The notes below the pieces were generated by a model. It was not told where the DNA came from and did not search any database. It saw only the letters and a list, made by a program, of their open reading frames with translations. Below, piece by piece: positions 26,343 to 37,078 of a stretch of DNA of 64,000 bases. Location of the stretch: assembly GCF_034039665.1 (NCBI RefSeq), contig NZ_CP120131.1, positions 372,001 through 436,000 on the forward strand, in the 5' to 3' direction. How positions within the stretch are numbered: the stretch's first letter is position 1; each line of letters opens with the position of its first letter. The position numbers and the translations under genes are program-made. Source of the stretch: Mammaliicoccus sp. Dog046. Its GTDB lineage: Bacteria > Bacillota > Bacilli > Staphylococcales > Staphylococcaceae.

Positions 26343-26894
26343 ATGCAACAAGTATCTCCAATTAAAAATAAAAGCGACATAAGAGCAATGTATGAAGTAC
26401 TTAAATCTCATAGCGAAAGAGATTATTTATTATTTAGTTTGGCAATTCATACAGGGATAAAAGTAAATCAATTATTGAATTTAACAGTTCAAGACTTACT
26501 TGATGAAGAGAATGATATTAAATATAACTGGATTAATAATGAGAAGGATTTAATTAAAGTTGTTATTCCACTTCATTTAAGATCGAGCCTATCATCATTT
26601 ATAAGAGAACAAGGATTGGAAAGAGATGATTTTGTATTTATGTCCATCAAAACAAAGAAACAATTGTCGAGACAGCAAGCGTATCGCATTATACATGTAG
26701 CTGCTGAAGAGGTTGGATTAAAAAATATCGGTCTATATTCTTTAAGAAAGACCTTTGCATATCATGCATTTAAATCAGGTGTTTCTGTATCAATTATTCA
26801 GAAATATCTTGGTCATCAATCTTTAATTGAAACTTTGAAATTTATTGATGTTACAACAATTAAAAAAGAAACGACAATTGAAATTAATATATAG
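26343..26894 (+). CDS. Tyrosine-recombinase-like protein lacking catalytic residues
   Basis: A 183-residue protein corresponding to the catalytic domain of phage integrase/XerD-type recombinases with no N-terminal core-binding domain. Box I reads TGIKVNQLLNL where active enzymes have TGLR-x-x-E-L, so the first arginine is Lys. Box II reads YSLRKTFAYHAF instead of HxLRHTFA: Arg is kept but the first His is Tyr. LGHQSLIETLKFID keeps GH but has Phe where the nucleophilic Tyr belongs. It is probably unable to cut DNA and may act as a DNA-binding or accessory protein. It sits 18 nt before mnhA2, and could be co-transcribed with the antiporter genes. Confidence 0.8.
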   Translation: MQQVSPIKNKSDIRAMYEVLKSHSERDYLLFSLAIHTGIKVNQLLNLTVQDLLDEENDIKYNWINNEKDLIKVVIPLHLRSSLSSFIREQGLERDDFVFMSIKTKKQLSRQQAYRIIHVAAEEVGLKNIGLYSLRKTFAYHAFKSGVSVSIIQKYLGHQSLIETLKFIDVTTIKKETTIEINI

Positions 26895-26912
26895 ATAGAA
26901 AGGAGTTCGTAT

Positions 26913-29312
26913 ATGGGGTTAATATGGATATTTTTTATGATCATCGCGGTCATTTGTGCCGTTCTATTGACGATGAAAACCAAATTTAGCCGATTTGCGG
27001 GATGGTTAAGTTTGATTGCACCGGTATTAAGTTCGATATATTTTATCAGTCAAATAAAAACCATTTATCAAGGGCATTCGGTTACTTATTTTAAGGCATG
27101 GATGCCATTGATTGATGTGAATTTAGATTTAAGGTTAGACGGTTTATCATTAATATTTGGATTGCTTATTTCACTCATAGGTGCGGGTGTTTTCTTATAT
27201 GCAATCTATTATTTATCTCATAAAAAAAATAATCTCCCAAGATTTTATACTTATTTATTAATGTTTATGTTGGCAATGTTCGGGGTTGTTCTATCGAATA
27301 ATACAATATTGCTATATACATTTTGGGAACTTACTAGTATTTCTTCATTTTTACTTATTTCATATTGGTATCAAAGGGAAAAGAGTCAGGAAGGCGCACT
27401 GAAATCATTTTTAATTACTGTTTTTGGTGGCATGGCTATGTTAATTGGTTTAATCATTCTGTATGTGATTACCGGTACGAATACAATAACGAAGCAAGTC
27501 GACATGATCGATCAAATATTTGCATCACCTTGGTTTATATTTGCTGTCTTATTAATTTTATTAGGTGCATTTACGAAGTCGGCTCAATTTCCATTTCACA
27601 TTTGGCTTCCAGATGCAATGGAAGCACCAACGCCTGTGAGTGCATACTTGCATTCAGCGACGATGGTTAAAGCAGGATTATATTTGTTACTGAGGTTTAC
27701 ACCAATCATCGGTCAAAGTGAATGGGTCGTTTATACTGTCGTTACAGTAGGATTAGTCACATTATTAGTGGGCTCATTTTTCGCTGTCAGTAAAAAAGAT
27801 TTAAAAGCAATGCTCGCTTATTCTACAATCAGTCAACTCGGTATGATTATGACAATGATTGGTCTTGGATTACTTGCATTTAATGATCAGTTTGAAGTAG
27901 ATAATGAAATATTTATCGCAAGCTTATTTGCTGCAATCTTTCATTTGATTAACCACGCTATTTTTAAAAGTGTACTGTTTATGGGTGTCGGTATTATTGA
28001 CCATGAAACAGGAACGCGTGATATTAATAAATTAGGTGGTTTATGGAAGCTGATGCCGATAACAGCAGTCGTTATGGCAATTAGTGCGTTATCCATGGCT
28101 GGTATACCTTTATTTAATGGATTTTTAAGTAAAGAGAAGTTCTTCACAAGTCTTGTGGAAACTGGCCATACAGAAATCTTTACTCAAACATTATCGATTG
28201 TAATGATTGCTGCTGGTTTTATTGGTAGTATCTTTACATTTGTATACTGTATTAAGCTGATTAAGGAACCATTCTTCGGAACGTTGAATAAGAAACAATT
28301 ACCAAACGTACCTCGTCATGATGGTGGTGGATTATTAATCGCCCCAATCATTATCGCGATGTTTGTGCTCATTATTTTTTGGATTCCAAATGTTATCGGT
28401 GAATATTTAATTGGACCGGCATTACGAGATATATTCCATAATAATGAAATCATGCATCACATTCCTCACATTCAAGCGTGGCACGGATTTACTACAGAGC
28501 TATTCTTAACAATAGGTATTTATATCATTGGTTCATTGCTTGTGATTTTACCAAATTGGCAAAAGATCTACAGTAAAATCTCTAAAAAGTTTGAAATCAA
28601 TCATTTCTATAATAAAGGTATGGCATTTCTTGATTCATTCAGTTCAATTTCGATTCAAGGAATTATGAACAATAAATTGAATCAATATTTACACATCATA
28701 TACATCATATTCTTCATTATTATGGGATATGGTATTTACCAAGTAGGTATTTATGATATTGCATACTATCATATAACTGCTGCAACACCATTTGAAATTA
28801 TTATACTGATTAATATCGTAATTGCAGCTATAGCATTAATGTTTATTCGTGAGAGAATGACAATGACGATTTTAAATGGTGTGATTGGATATTCAATCGC
28901 TGTTGTATTTATCTTTATGAAAGCACCAGATTTAGCATTAACGCAACTTGTAATTGAAACAATTACGACAGTGTTATTTTTATTAGTGTTTTATCACTTG
29001 CCTAACGTTCAAAAAGATAAACCACATGTATTAGGGGAAATTGTGAAATTAACGATTGCCTTCTTGATGGCAGTGTTCGTTGTTATCTTTGTCATAATGA
29101 TGCAACAAGATAGTTTATTCGACAAAATTTCATTCTATTACAAAAATGCTTATGAATTAGCAGGTGTAAAAAATATAGTAAACGGTATATTAGGTGATTT
29201 CCGTGCATTAGATACAATGTTAGAGGGTATCGTCATCTTAATAGCTGGATTAGGTATATATACGTTAGTTAAATTTAAAATAAGAAAGGATGAGCCAAAT
29301 GAAAGAAAATGA
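26913..29312 (+). CDS. mnhA2: Na+/H+ antiporter subunit A (Mnh2/Mrp)
   Basis: A 799-residue multi-spanning protein homologous to NADH dehydrogenase subunit NuoL in its N-terminal two thirds ([50 protein letters not shown]) and carrying the MrpA-specific C-terminal part ([20 protein letters not shown]). With the next six genes it forms the membrane Mrp-type complex exchanging Na+ or K+ for H+, used in pH and salt homeostasis. The AAGGAG site is 8 nt before the ATG. The group is assigned to the second staphylococcal set (mnh2) from synteny with mnt and pbp4. Confidence 0.93.
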   Translation: MGLIWIFFMIIAVICAVLLTMKTKFSRFAGWLSLIAPVLSSIYFISQIKTIYQGHSVTYFKAWMPLIDVNLDLRLDGLSLIFGLLISLIGAGVFLYAIYYLSHKKNNLPRFYTYLLMFMLAMFGVVLSNNTILLYTFWELTSISSFLLISYWYQREKSQEGALKSFLITVFGGMAMLIGLIILYVITGTNTITKQVDMIDQIFASPWFIFAVLLILLGAFTKSAQFPFHIWLPDAMEAPTPVSAYLHSATMVKAGLYLLLRFTPIIGQSEWVVYTVVTVGLVTLLVGSFFAVSKKDLKAMLAYSTISQLGMIMTMIGLGLLAFNDQFEVDNEIFIASLFAAIFHLINHAIFKSVLFMGVGIIDHETGTRDINKLGGLWKLMPITAVVMAISALSMAGIPLFNGFLSKEKFFTSLVETGHTEIFTQTLSIVMIAAGFIGSIFTFVYCIKLIKEPFFGTLNKKQLPNVPRHDGGGLLIAPIIIAMFVLIIFWIPNVIGEYLIGPALRDIFHNNEIMHHIPHIQAWHGFTTELFLTIGIYIIGSLLVILPNWQKIYSKISKKFEINHFYNKGMAFLDSFSSISIQGIMNNKLNQYLHIIYIIFFIIMGYGIYQVGIYDIAYYHITAATPFEIIILINIVIAAIALMFIRERMTMTILNGVIGYSIAVVFIFMKAPDLALTQLVIETITTVLFLLVFYHLPNVQKDKPHVLGEIVKLTIAFLMAVFVVIFVIMMQQDSLFDKISFYYKNAYELAGVKNIVNGILGDFRALDTMLEGIVILIAGLGIYTLVKFKIRKDEPNERK

Positions 29313-29724
29313 TGTTGTATTAGAAACTATATCAAAAATTGCTATATTTATAATTTTGACATTTGGTTTTTACATTTTTCTCGCCGGTCACAATAATCCT
29401 GGTGGTGGGTTTATCGGTGGACTTGTATTTAGCTCAGCCTTTATTTTAATGTTTTTAGCTTTTGATGTTGAAACAGTTGTACAATCATTACCATTGGACT
29501 TTAGAGCTGTGACTATCATTGGATGTTTAATTTCGATTGGTACAGCAATGACACCAATGTTCTTTGGACATCCGATGTTAACTCATGAAGATGGGTATAT
29601 TACATTTCCATTATTAGGTGAAATTCACCTTTCAAGCGTTACACTTTTTGAACTGGGTATCTTACTTACAGTTGTAGGCGCAGTTGTAACAATAATGCTT
29701 GCGATAAGTGGTGATAACAGTTGA
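29299..29724 (+). CDS. mnhB2: Na+/H+ antiporter subunit B
   Basis: A 141-residue, four-helix membrane protein of the MrpB family, with the conserved [20 protein letters not shown]. The start at 29299 (MKENDVV) is preferred because AAGGA ends 9 nt upstream and staphylococcal MnhB2 begins MKEN; ATG 29290 is too close. It overlaps mnhA2 by 14 nt, implying coupled translation. Confidence 0.93.
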   Translation: MKENDVVLETISKIAIFIILTFGFYIFLAGHNNPGGGFIGGLVFSSAFILMFLAFDVETVVQSLPLDFRAVTIIGCLISIGTAMTPMFFGHPMLTHEDGYITFPLLGEIHLSSVTLFELGILLTVVGAVVTIMLAISGDNS

Positions 29725-30068
29725 ATTTAATATTAGTTATTATAATAGGCGTACTCACATTCGTAGGAACATATATGATTTTATCTAAGAACTTGATTCG
29801 AATTGTTATTGGAACAGCTATTTATACGCATGTAGCGAATTTAATGATTTTATCCATGAGTGAATTTGGTGGTAAAAATGTACCATTGATTAATGGAGAT
29901 GGTAAAGATTTCGTGGATCCACTACCACAAGCGTTAATCTTAACAGCAATTGTTATTGGATTTGCGATTACGGCATTCTTATTAGTACTTGTTTATAGAA
30001 CATTTAAAATCACAAAAGTGAACAGAATAGAGGCGTTACGCGGTGAGGATGAAGATATAGATGAATAA
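29721..30068 (+). CDS. mnhC2: Na+/H+ antiporter subunit C
   Basis: A 115-residue NuoK-like subunit with three helices ([42 protein letters not shown]). It begins with TTG, overlapping the mnhB2 stop by 4 nt, an unusual start codon but the one that yields the family N-terminus MNLIL. Part of the Mnh2 complex. Confidence 0.92.
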   Translation: MNLILVIIIGVLTFVGTYMILSKNLIRIVIGTAIYTHVANLMILSMSEFGGKNVPLINGDGKDFVDPLPQALILTAIVIGFAITAFLLVLVYRTFKITKVNRIEALRGEDEDIDE

Positions 30069-31557
30069 TTTAATATTAATACCAATACTCGTACCTTTGA
30101 TCACTGGATTAATTTTGTTCTTCTTTAAAGAACGTTTAACACTCACAAGACGTATCGCGATAACGAGTTTACTGTTAACAACGATAGTGACCGGATGGTT
30201 ATTAATCGAGGTAAGCATGAATAAAGCGTTAGTTATTAATTTTGGGGATTGGCAACCACCATTTGGTATACAATTTGTTGGTGATGAACTTGGTCTACTA
30301 TTTACTACCGTTTCTTGTTTTGTAGTTACTATTATTATTTATTTTGGTTTTGGTAAAAGAGAACGTGTAGCCAATCACTATTTCCTACCATCGTTTATAT
30401 TGTTTTTATTAACAGGTGTAAACGGAAGTTTCTTAACAGCGGATATATTTAATTTATATGTTATGTTTGAAATTATGTTATTAGCCTCATTCGTATTGCT
30501 TACACTAGGGCAATCAATTGAACAATTGAGAGCAAGTATTATATATGTTGTTATAAATGTCGTGAGTTCGTGGTTCTTCTTAATGGGCATTGCGTATTTA
30601 TATGGCACGTTAGGTACATTGAACTTTGGACATTTAGCAATGAGAATTAGTGAAAGTAATCAACCAGCTACAACCACTTTAGTCGCTATTATTATGATAT
30701 TCGTATTTGGCGGTAAAGCAGCACTTGTGATGTTTATGTGGTTACCTAAAGCGTATGCTGCATTGAATACTGAACTAGCAGCGCTATTTGCCAGCCTTAT
30801 GACTAAAGTAGGTGTATACGCACTAATACGTGTGATGGTACTAATGTTTGATGAAAAACCAGAAGTGACGCATTATCTTTTATACATTATGGCAATCGTT
30901 ACGATGATTATTGGTTCCATCGGTGTCTTAGGCTTTAAAGATATTAAGAAGATTGCAGCTTACCAAGTTATCTTATCTATAGGTTTTGCGGTATTAGGTT
31001 TAAGTGCAAATAATCAAGATGGCATTGCAGGTGCAATATTCTATGTCAGTCATGACATGATTATAAAAACACTACTATTCTTAGTTATTGGGACATTCGT
31101 CTTATTAGCTGGAACAAGGTATTATGATCAGTTTGGTGGGTTAATAAAATATTATCCAAGCTTAGGTGTCATCTTCTTTATAACGATATTATCAATTGGT
31201 GGTGTTCCACCGTTTAGTGGATTTCCTGGGAAATTATTAATTATTAAAGGTGCATTAGAGAATGGTTATACAATCGGTGTAGTAATCATGGTTATCTCAA
31301 GTATCATTGCTATGTATAGTTTGTTAAGGATTTTCCTAGTCATGTATTTTGGAAGAGAGAAAATTCCGCAAGCGAGCTTAGTTGTACTATCGAAGAATAA
31401 ACTATATGCCATGGTTATATTAACAGTTGCTACAGTAGTATTAGGTTTAGCAGCGCAATACGTTTTAGATATTTCACAAATGGCAGCGCACTTTAATATG
31501 GATGAAAAAGCATACTTTAAAGAAGTTATTCCAAATGTAGAAGTGGAGGCGAAATAA
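30061..31557 (+). CDS. mnhD2: Na+/H+ antiporter subunit D
   Basis: A 498-residue NuoM/NuoN-like subunit with about 14 helices. [31 protein letters not shown] is the conserved proton-channel region, with Lys and Glu in membrane helices (given here in parts: [20 protein letters not shown]). Overlaps mnhC2 by 8 nt. Confidence 0.93.
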   Translation: MNNLILIPILVPLITGLILFFFKERLTLTRRIAITSLLLTTIVTGWLLIEVSMNKALVINFGDWQPPFGIQFVGDELGLLFTTVSCFVVTIIIYFGFGKRERVANHYFLPSFILFLLTGVNGSFLTADIFNLYVMFEIMLLASFVLLTLGQSIEQLRASIIYVVINVVSSWFFLMGIAYLYGTLGTLNFGHLAMRISESNQPATTTLVAIIMIFVFGGKAALVMFMWLPKAYAALNTELAALFASLMTKVGVYALIRVMVLMFDEKPEVTHYLLYIMAIVTMIIGSIGVLGFKDIKKIAAYQVILSIGFAVLGLSANNQDGIAGAIFYVSHDMIIKTLLFLVIGTFVLLAGTRYYDQFGGLIKYYPSLGVIFFITILSIGGVPPFSGFPGKLLIIKGALENGYTIGVVIMVISSIIAMYSLLRIFLVMYFGREKIPQASLVVLSKNKLYAMVILTVATVVLGLAAQYVLDISQMAAHFNMDEKAYFKEVIPNVEVEAK

Positions 31558-31559
31558 TA

Positions 31560-32042
31560 ATGGCACAACTATTATTAAACATTTTAATCGCCTTTTTATG
31601 GACGTTATTCCAAGATGAAGATAAGTTTCATTTATCCACATTTATTGGAGGATATTTAATTGGTATCTTTATTGTCTATTTAATGCATAGATTTTTTGGA
31701 CATGTATTTTATTTGAAAAAAGTTTGGGTCGTATTCAAATTTATATGTGTTTATAACTATCAACTTGTCACATCTAGTATGACGACAATCAACTATATAT
31801 TGTTTAGAGCAGACAAAGTCAATCCAGGATTGGTCACATATGAAACAACTTTAAAGAATGATTGGGCTGTGACATTATTGACGTTACTCATCATGTTGAC
31901 ACCTGGTTCCGTCGTCTTGAGGTTGTCACCAGATGGTAAGCGATTCTTTATTCACGCAATTGATGTTTCTGAAAAAGAAAAACAAATTTTAACGAAACAA
32001 ATTAAAAAATACGAAAAATTGATCTGGGAGGTGCTTAAATAA
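31560..32042 (+). CDS. mnhE2: Na+/H+ antiporter subunit E
   Basis: A 160-residue MrpE-family protein: two N-terminal membrane segments, then a cytoplasmic domain with [20 protein letters not shown], the family signature TPG. Starts 2 nt after mnhD2 and shares one nucleotide with mnhF2. Confidence 0.93.
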   Translation: MAQLLLNILIAFLWTLFQDEDKFHLSTFIGGYLIGIFIVYLMHRFFGHVFYLKKVWVVFKFICVYNYQLVTSSMTTINYILFRADKVNPGLVTYETTLKNDWAVTLLTLLIMLTPGSVVLRLSPDGKRFFIHAIDVSEKEKQILTKQIKKYEKLIWEVLK

Positions 32043-32335
32043 TGTCAGTTATCATATTAACAATTATTAAAGCAGCACTTGTCATTTATGGGATTGCCAT
32101 TGTTATTGTGCTTTTCAGAACAATTATAGGACCAACAACTGCCGATAGAGTCATTGCATTTGATGCGATAGGAGCAATATTAATATCTGTCGTTGGTATA
32201 CTAAGTATTATTTACAATACATTCAGTTACTTAGAAGCAAGTTTAATCATTGCGATACTTGCGTTCTTAAGTACAGTTGGAATATCACGTTTCATAGAAG
32301 GAGGTCGTGTCTTTGAATCTAAGCGAGATCGTTAG
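32042..32335 (+). CDS. mnhF2: Na+/H+ antiporter subunit F
   Basis: A 97-residue three-helix MrpF subunit with RTIIGPTTADRVIAFDAIG, the conserved family motif. It overlaps mnhG2 by 23 nt. Confidence 0.93.
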   Translation: MSVIILTIIKAALVIYGIAIVIVLFRTIIGPTTADRVIAFDAIGAILISVVGILSIIYNTFSYLEASLIIAILAFLSTVGISRFIEGGRVFESKRDR

Positions 32336-32807
32336 TTTAATTGCAGCTTTGTCCATACTGTTAGGATCAATTGTCGCGTTAATCAGTGCTATTGGTATAG
32401 TGAGATTCAGAGATAGCTTTCTTCGAAGTCATGCAGCAACGAAGAGTTCAACACTCTCAGTATTGCTTGCATTATCGGGCGTGTTTGTTTACTTTTTAGT
32501 TACTGAAGAATATTTCAGTGTCCGAACGCTATTAACGATATTATTCCTTTACTTAACGTCACCTGTAGCAGGACATTTAATCATTAGAGCAGCATACAAT
32601 TCAGGTTCATACATGTATATGAATGCACATACTAAAAAAGGTGCATCTCTGAACTTCAGATACGATAGAAGAGAAACGAAGAAAGATCGTAGACATCGTG
32701 CTGAGAAACGACAAATCATGAATGAAGCATTTTCTAAAAATGATACAGAAGTATTGAGTAAATATAAACAAGCAATGAGAAAAGAATCAATGAAAAAAGA
32801 AGATTAA
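32313..32807 (+). CDS. mnhG2: Na+/H+ antiporter subunit G
   Basis: A 164-residue MrpG subunit: three helices containing GSIVALISAIGIVRFRDSF, RSHAATKSSTLSVLLALSG and TSPVAGHLIIRAAY, followed by a long basic cytoplasmic tail (RRETKKDRRHRAEKR). TTG 32313 is preferred as start because AAGGAGG ends 8 nt upstream and MNLSEIVSLIAA aligns with relatives; GTG 32307 is only 2 nt from that site. Last gene of the antiporter operon. Confidence 0.9.
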   Translation: MNLSEIVSLIAALSILLGSIVALISAIGIVRFRDSFLRSHAATKSSTLSVLLALSGVFVYFLVTEEYFSVRTLLTILFLYLTSPVAGHLIIRAAYNSGSYMYMNAHTKKGASLNFRYDRRETKKDRRHRAEKRQIMNEAFSKNDTEVLSKYKQAMRKESMKKED

Positions 32808-32828
32808 CTAAGACAATTCATCTTTCAA

Positions 32829-32867
32829 AGTGAGGTTGGGACATAATGCAATGTCTCAGCCTTTTTT
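32829..32867 (+). terminator. Terminator of the mnh2 operon
   Basis: GAGGTTGGGACAT pairs with ATGTCTCAGCCT, then TTTTTT. Member of the GGGACAT...ATGTCTCA family. Confidence 0.9.
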
Positions 32868-33004
32868 AGTGTCTTGGCAAGGGTAACCTTAGTTATCCTT
32901 CTTTTTTAAAAATTATTTATGTATCTTGAAAATATAACCTATGAATAATTAATAAAAAGTGATTTAATTATATAGTTATGTTTAAAATAAAGAGGAGTAA
33001 TTAA

Positions 33005-33895
33005 ATGAAGAAGTTCAAGTTTCTGTTATCTATAATACTTACCGCTGTTGTATTAGCTGGTTGTGATATAGGTGACGTTATCAAGGAAGAAGCAACAAAA
33101 GAACTAAAAGTACAATCTAAAAAAGCATTAGATGATATTCAGAGTGAAACATTTAGTAAATTAACGCCTAAAATTAAAAATAGTAAAGATGACTTATCAT
33201 TAATCAATGCAGATACTAATGAAGAAAATTATGCCTTTGTTAACGATAATAAAACATCGTTGTCACAAGCAGATCAGCAACTGATTAATCAAAAAGGTAA
33301 TTCTGAATTTTGGGCATCATATTCTGACTTGGACCAATTAGGACGAGGTGGAAAAGTAACAGCATTAATTACATATCAAGCAGTGTTAAACAACGCGTCA
33401 AGTTCTAAAGAAAGACCTCAATTTCATTCAAATGTACATTTAGCTGGCGAATACAAGGATGGTTCTTATGATCCTATGAAACAAACTTGGAGAGGTACAC
33501 AGTCCAATAATCAAATATTACAATTAGAAGGATATAGAGGTTATATTTATAATAAGTCACATTCACTTGCATGGTCATTAGGTGGAGATATGGAAACACA
33601 TAATTTAACTTTAGGTACGAGAGAACAGAATGTAGGTTCAAATAGAACGCCAGAAGGTGGAGGGATGGGTTATCCTGAAACTAAAGTGCGTGATGTGATT
33701 TACGACAAACCTGATACTAAAGTATTTTATGAAGTGACACCTGTTTATAATGGTGATGAATTATTACCAAGAGGGTCGCATGTTCGTATATATTCAATCA
33801 ATGACAATGGTCAAACGATCAATATGAACTTGTGGATTTCAAATACACAAAGAGGCGTTCAAATAAATTATAATGATGGAACATATACGTATTAA
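33005..33895 (+). CDS. Lipoprotein DNA/RNA non-specific endonuclease (EndA type)
   Basis: A 296-residue protein with a lipoprotein signal (LTAVVLAGC, Cys20), a variable helical region to about residue 95, then a nuclease domain. YIYNKSHSLAWSLGG corresponds to the NRGH/DRSH active site of EndA-like nucleases, with the catalytic His kept and Arg-Gly replaced by Lys-Ser. The asparagine-bearing NLTLGTREQNVGSN and the C-terminal NLWISNTQRGVQINYNDG match the ends of streptococcal EndA/Spd nucleases. It should be a surface-anchored DNase for DNA scavenging or defence against extracellular traps. AGAGGAG precedes the start. Confidence 0.85.
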   Translation: MKKFKFLLSIILTAVVLAGCDIGDVIKEEATKELKVQSKKALDDIQSETFSKLTPKIKNSKDDLSLINADTNEENYAFVNDNKTSLSQADQQLINQKGNSEFWASYSDLDQLGRGGKVTALITYQAVLNNASSSKERPQFHSNVHLAGEYKDGSYDPMKQTWRGTQSNNQILQLEGYRGYIYNKSHSLAWSLGGDMETHNLTLGTREQNVGSNRTPEGGGMGYPETKVRDVIYDKPDTKVFYEVTPVYNGDELLPRGSHVRIYSINDNGQTINMNLWISNTQRGVQINYNDGTYTY

Positions 33896-33939
33896 TTGTT
33901 TTAAAGATATGAGTGCATTTTGATAATTACGTTCAGATT

Positions 33940-34480
33940 GTCGACAAAGTATTGTGCTTTGTCGGCATTTTTTATGCGCATGCTTTCCGCGGGCATGTTC
34001 TCAGCCTGTAGTCTTCGAATCATGCTGGTCCCGCAGGAGTCAGCGCAAAAAAATGCTGAACATTGCAAGTGAGGGCTGACAAGCAACATTGGAGCGTTGA
34101 ACATTGCAAGTGAGGGCTGACAAGCAACATTGGAGCGTTGAACATTGCAAGTGAGGGCTGACAAGCAACATTGGAGCGTTGAACATTGCAAGTGAGGGCT
34201 GACAAGTAACATTGGAGCATTGAACATTGCAAGTGAGGATCGACATGCAACATTGAAACGTTGAACATTGCAAGTGAGGGTCGACATGCAACATTGGGTA
34301 TGGGTAACGAGATAGTTCTAGAAAACAATCCTGTTAGAAAATCTAACGAGATAGTTCTGAAAAACAATCCCGTTAGAGCGAAAAGAGCACACAAAAAAAG
34401 CTTGATTTACTGCAAAAAATGAGAAAAGAGTACGCTAACGAGATAGTTTCAAGAAACAATCCTGTTAGAAGTTTTAAAGA
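33940..34480. repeat. Composite repeat cassette B
   Basis: Order: hairpin CGACAAAG/CTTTGTCG with T run (33942-33973), GCGC-bounded hairpin module (33968-34053), six 41-nt GAACATTGC units starting at 34058, 34099, 34140, 34181, 34222 and 34263, then CTAACGAGATAG units (34306-34480). The first three GAACATTGC units are nearly identical and the last three diverge (GGCTGACAAG to GGTCGACATG). Long minus-strand frames through this region are by-products of the 41-nt period and are not genes. The cassette fills the gap between the convergent nuclease and mntC genes. Confidence 0.88.
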
Positions 34481-34511
34481 GACTATTATATAAAAAATTT
34501 GTCCATAACAT

Positions 34512-34548
34512 AAAAGAGACTGGGACATATATGTCTCAGTCTCTTTTA
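34512..34548. terminator. Bidirectional terminator downstream of mntC
   Basis: AAAAGAGACTGGGACAT pairs with ATGTCTCAGTCTCTTTT as an almost perfect palindrome, so it can terminate both strands, including the minus-strand mntABC transcript. Confidence 0.9.
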
Positions 34549-34592
34549 GTATTTTGGCAGTAAATTTCTGTACCGCTTCCTGTTTATATAAA

Positions 34593-35510
34593 TTATTTCA
34601 TACTTTGGTGTATGGCTTTGGCATTGTGTTCCATCATGTTGTAGTAATAATTGCCTTTTGATTTTTTTGTACCAATTGAATCGGTGAAGACTTCATCTTC
34701 AATTTTAAGGTTTGTTTCTTCAGCGAGTGTTTGCATGCTTTTCTTATCTACACTTGTTTCGACAACTAACGAGGAGAGCTTATGTTGTTTAACAAATTGT
34801 ATCGCTTGTTTCATTTGGTCAGGTGTACCTTGTTTTTCTGTGTTTATCTCCCAAATATATCCTGGTTTAATATGATAAGATTTAGCGAAGTATTTAAATG
34901 CACCTTCACTTGTTAAAAATGCACGTTTATTTTCGTTGATGTCATTAAATTCGTTTTTCATTTTGTGATGAAGTTGTTCTAATTTTTTCGTGTATTTATC
35001 TGAGTTAGATTGATAGTCTTCACGATGATTTTTATCAAGCTTAGTTAAGTGATTGGTTATTGTATTAACATATTTAATACCGTTATCGATACTTAACCAG
35101 GCGTGAGGATCGATTTTATTTTTATTGCCTTCTCCACCTTTTAAAAATATTGGATCTACATCTTCAGTAGCTTGAATCACATTTTTATCAGATATCTTTT
35201 TGCCTGCTTGTTCTAAAGCTTTCTCAAACCATCCATTTCCGCTTTCAAGATTAAATCCGTTGTAAATGACAACATCTGCATCTGTAAGGTTTTTAATATC
35301 TTTAGGTTTAATTTCATATTCATGAGGGTCTTGGCCAATTGGAACAATACTTGTGACGTTAGCATTTGATTTTGTAATTTCTTTCGTCATATCAGCAAGT
35401 ATTGAATTGGTTGTTACGATTTTTAAATGTGATTGGTCTTTTGTGCTTGATGAACTACAAGCACTTAATATAAAAATGATCGCAATGATTGGAATAAATA
35501 ATTTTTTCAT
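34593..35510 (-). CDS. mntC: Manganese ABC transporter substrate-binding lipoprotein
   Basis: A 305-residue cluster A-I metal-binding lipoprotein. The lipobox is FILSAC at residues 12-17; an NSILADMTKEI region follows. Metal ligands expected for MntC are visible: His in GQDPHEYEIKP, His in IDPHAWLS, Glu in LTSEGAFKYF and Asp in VFTDSIG. The start at 35510 has TAGGAGA upstream; further upstream codons would precede the signal peptide. Last gene of mntABC. Confidence 0.95.
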   Translation of the reverse strand: MKKLFIPIIAIIFILSACSSSSTKDQSHLKIVTTNSILADMTKEITKSNANVTSIVPIGQDPHEYEIKPKDIKNLTDADVVIYNGFNLESGNGWFEKALEQAGKKISDKNVIQATEDVDPIFLKGGEGNKNKIDPHAWLSIDNGIKYVNTITNHLTKLDKNHREDYQSNSDKYTKKLEQLHHKMKNEFNDINENKRAFLTSEGAFKYFAKSYHIKPGYIWEINTEKQGTPDQMKQAIQFVKQHKLSSLVVETSVDKKSMQTLAEETNLKIEDEVFTDSIGTKKSKGNYYYNMMEHNAKAIHQSMK

Positions 35511-35520
35511 GATCAATCTC

Positions 35521-36345
35521 CTATGCAATTTTAAATTTAATTTTATGTATAGCGAATGTACAAATATAAACAGCACAACATACTAATACGATACAAGCGC
35601 CACTTGGTAAGTTATAAAGGTAGCTGATATACATGCCACAGGCCGCACATATGGCGCTTATTGTACTCGCGAGTATCATCATTGTCTTTAGTGATTTCGT
35701 AATTAAAAATGCTGTTGAACTTGGTGTTATCAGCATGGCAACTACTAAAATAATGCCAACCGTTTGTAGACTTGCAACTGTAACAAGTGCTAACAACATC
35801 ATTACGAAATAATGAATAACTTTAACATTTAAACCGTTCATTCTTGCTGCTATAGGATCAAATGTTGATAAATGTAACGGTTTATAAAATATCACGACAC
35901 ACATAATGACGATGATACATACGATGCTCGTTGTGTAGAAGGCGTTTGTTGTCACAGCTAATATGTTTCCAAATAAGATGTGATATAAATCAGTCGCAGA
36001 ATTAATTTGACTGATGATAATGATACCTAATGAAAAGAAAGCTGTGAAAGTAATACCGATTGCTGCATCATTTTTCGTCTTTGAATGTTGTGAAATAAAT
36101 CCTACTAGAAAACTAGTCAACATGCCTGAAACAAGCGCACCAATAAACATTGGGATATTGAGCATATAACTGATTGCGACGCCAGGTAGGACAGCATGAC
36201 TCATGGCATCACCCATTAGAGATAAACCTCTGAGTAGGATCAAACTGCCAACAACGCCGCAGACAATACCAACTAATATGGCAGTTAATAACGCTCTGCT
36301 TAGAAAATCGTATTGAAATAGTGAAGAGATAAATTCGTTTATCAT
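35521..36345 (-). CDS. mntB: Manganese ABC transporter permease
   Basis: A 274-residue membrane permease of the ZnuB/MntB family with about eight helices. GLSLMGDAMSHAVLPGVAIS is the conserved ABC-3 family segment. Overlaps mntA by 4 nt and ends 10 nt before mntC. Confidence 0.95.
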   Translation of the reverse strand: MINEFISSLFQYDFLSRALLTAILVGIVCGVVGSLILLRGLSLMGDAMSHAVLPGVAISYMLNIPMFIGALVSGMLTSFLVGFISQHSKTKNDAAIGITFTAFFSLGIIIISQINSATDLYHILFGNILAVTTNAFYTTSIVCIIVIMCVVIFYKPLHLSTFDPIAARMNGLNVKVIHYFVMMLLALVTVASLQTVGIILVVAMLITPSSTAFLITKSLKTMMILASTISAICAACGMYISYLYNLPSGACIVLVCCAVYICTFAIHKIKFKIA

Positions 36346-37055
36346 AATGACTTGCCTTCCTTTAAAAATACTTCTTTAATATTCTCATCTGTTAAAACTT
36401 CTGAAGCGGGTCCAAAGTATTTGATGGATTGATTGAGGAGGAGGATTTCATCAAAATATGCTTTGGCTTTTTGAATATCATGATGGACAATAAGAATCAG
36501 TTTACCTTCTGATTTCAATTGTCTTAGCGATTGCATCATGATGGCTTCACTCTTAAAGTCTATACCTACAAAGGGTTCATCAAGACATAATAATTCGCTG
36601 TCTTTCATGAGTGCTTTTGCTAATAGAACGCGCTGTAATTGACCGCCACTCAGCTGATTCAATGTTCTATCTTTTAAATCAGTAAGTTGTAATTCATTTA
36701 AAAGTTGATCGCGTTTTATATAAGCTTCTTTTTTCATAGGTCTAAACCATCCTGAAGTTTGATAATAACCAGTCATGAGACTATCTTTAACGGTAATAGG
36801 AAAATCCAAATCAAGTTGATTACGTTGTGGAATGTACGTTATTTGTGTCAGTTGTTGTTTAATCGGTTTGCCATTCCAAAGCGCTTCCCCAGATGTAGGG
36901 CATTCACCTAAAATAGACTTAATGAATGATGATTTACCTGCACCATTCGGACCCATAATACCGATTAAAGAACCAGTTGATTCTATTGTTAAGTTGATAT
37001 CGTGTAGTATATGCTGATACCCAAAGTATAAATCCATATGTTTAACCTGCAACAT
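36342..37055 (-). CDS. mntA: Manganese ABC transporter ATP-binding protein
   Basis: A 237-residue ABC ATPase with Walker A GPNGAGKSSFI, signature LSGGQLQRVLLAKAL, Walker B LLCLDEPFVG and the switch His in LIVHHD. First gene of mntABC. Preceded by a MntR-type operator and divergent from mntR. Confidence 0.96.
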   Translation of the reverse strand: MLQVKHMDLYFGYQHILHDINLTIESTGSLIGIMGPNGAGKSSFIKSILGECPTSGEALWNGKPIKQQLTQITYIPQRNQLDLDFPITVKDSLMTGYYQTSGWFRPMKKEAYIKRDQLLNELQLTDLKDRTLNQLSGGQLQRVLLAKALMKDSELLCLDEPFVGIDFKSEAIMMQSLRQLKSEGKLILIVHHDIQKAKAYFDEILLLNQSIKYFGPASEVLTDENIKEVFLKEGKSL

Positions 37056-37078
37056 GTTATCACCTTTTTCTAAAAATA

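Noticed and set aside
26343-26894. Active integrase of an integrated mobile element with att sites
   Set aside because: Catalytic tyrosine and other key residues are replaced, no flanking att-like direct repeats or cargo genes were seen, and the surrounding order matches the core chromosome.
33901-34394. Three overlapping long minus-strand frames rich in SPHLQCSTLQC-like residues
   Set aside because: They are translations of the 41-nt array, whose period leaves several frames open (three units make 123 nt). No ribosome site, no homologous pattern.
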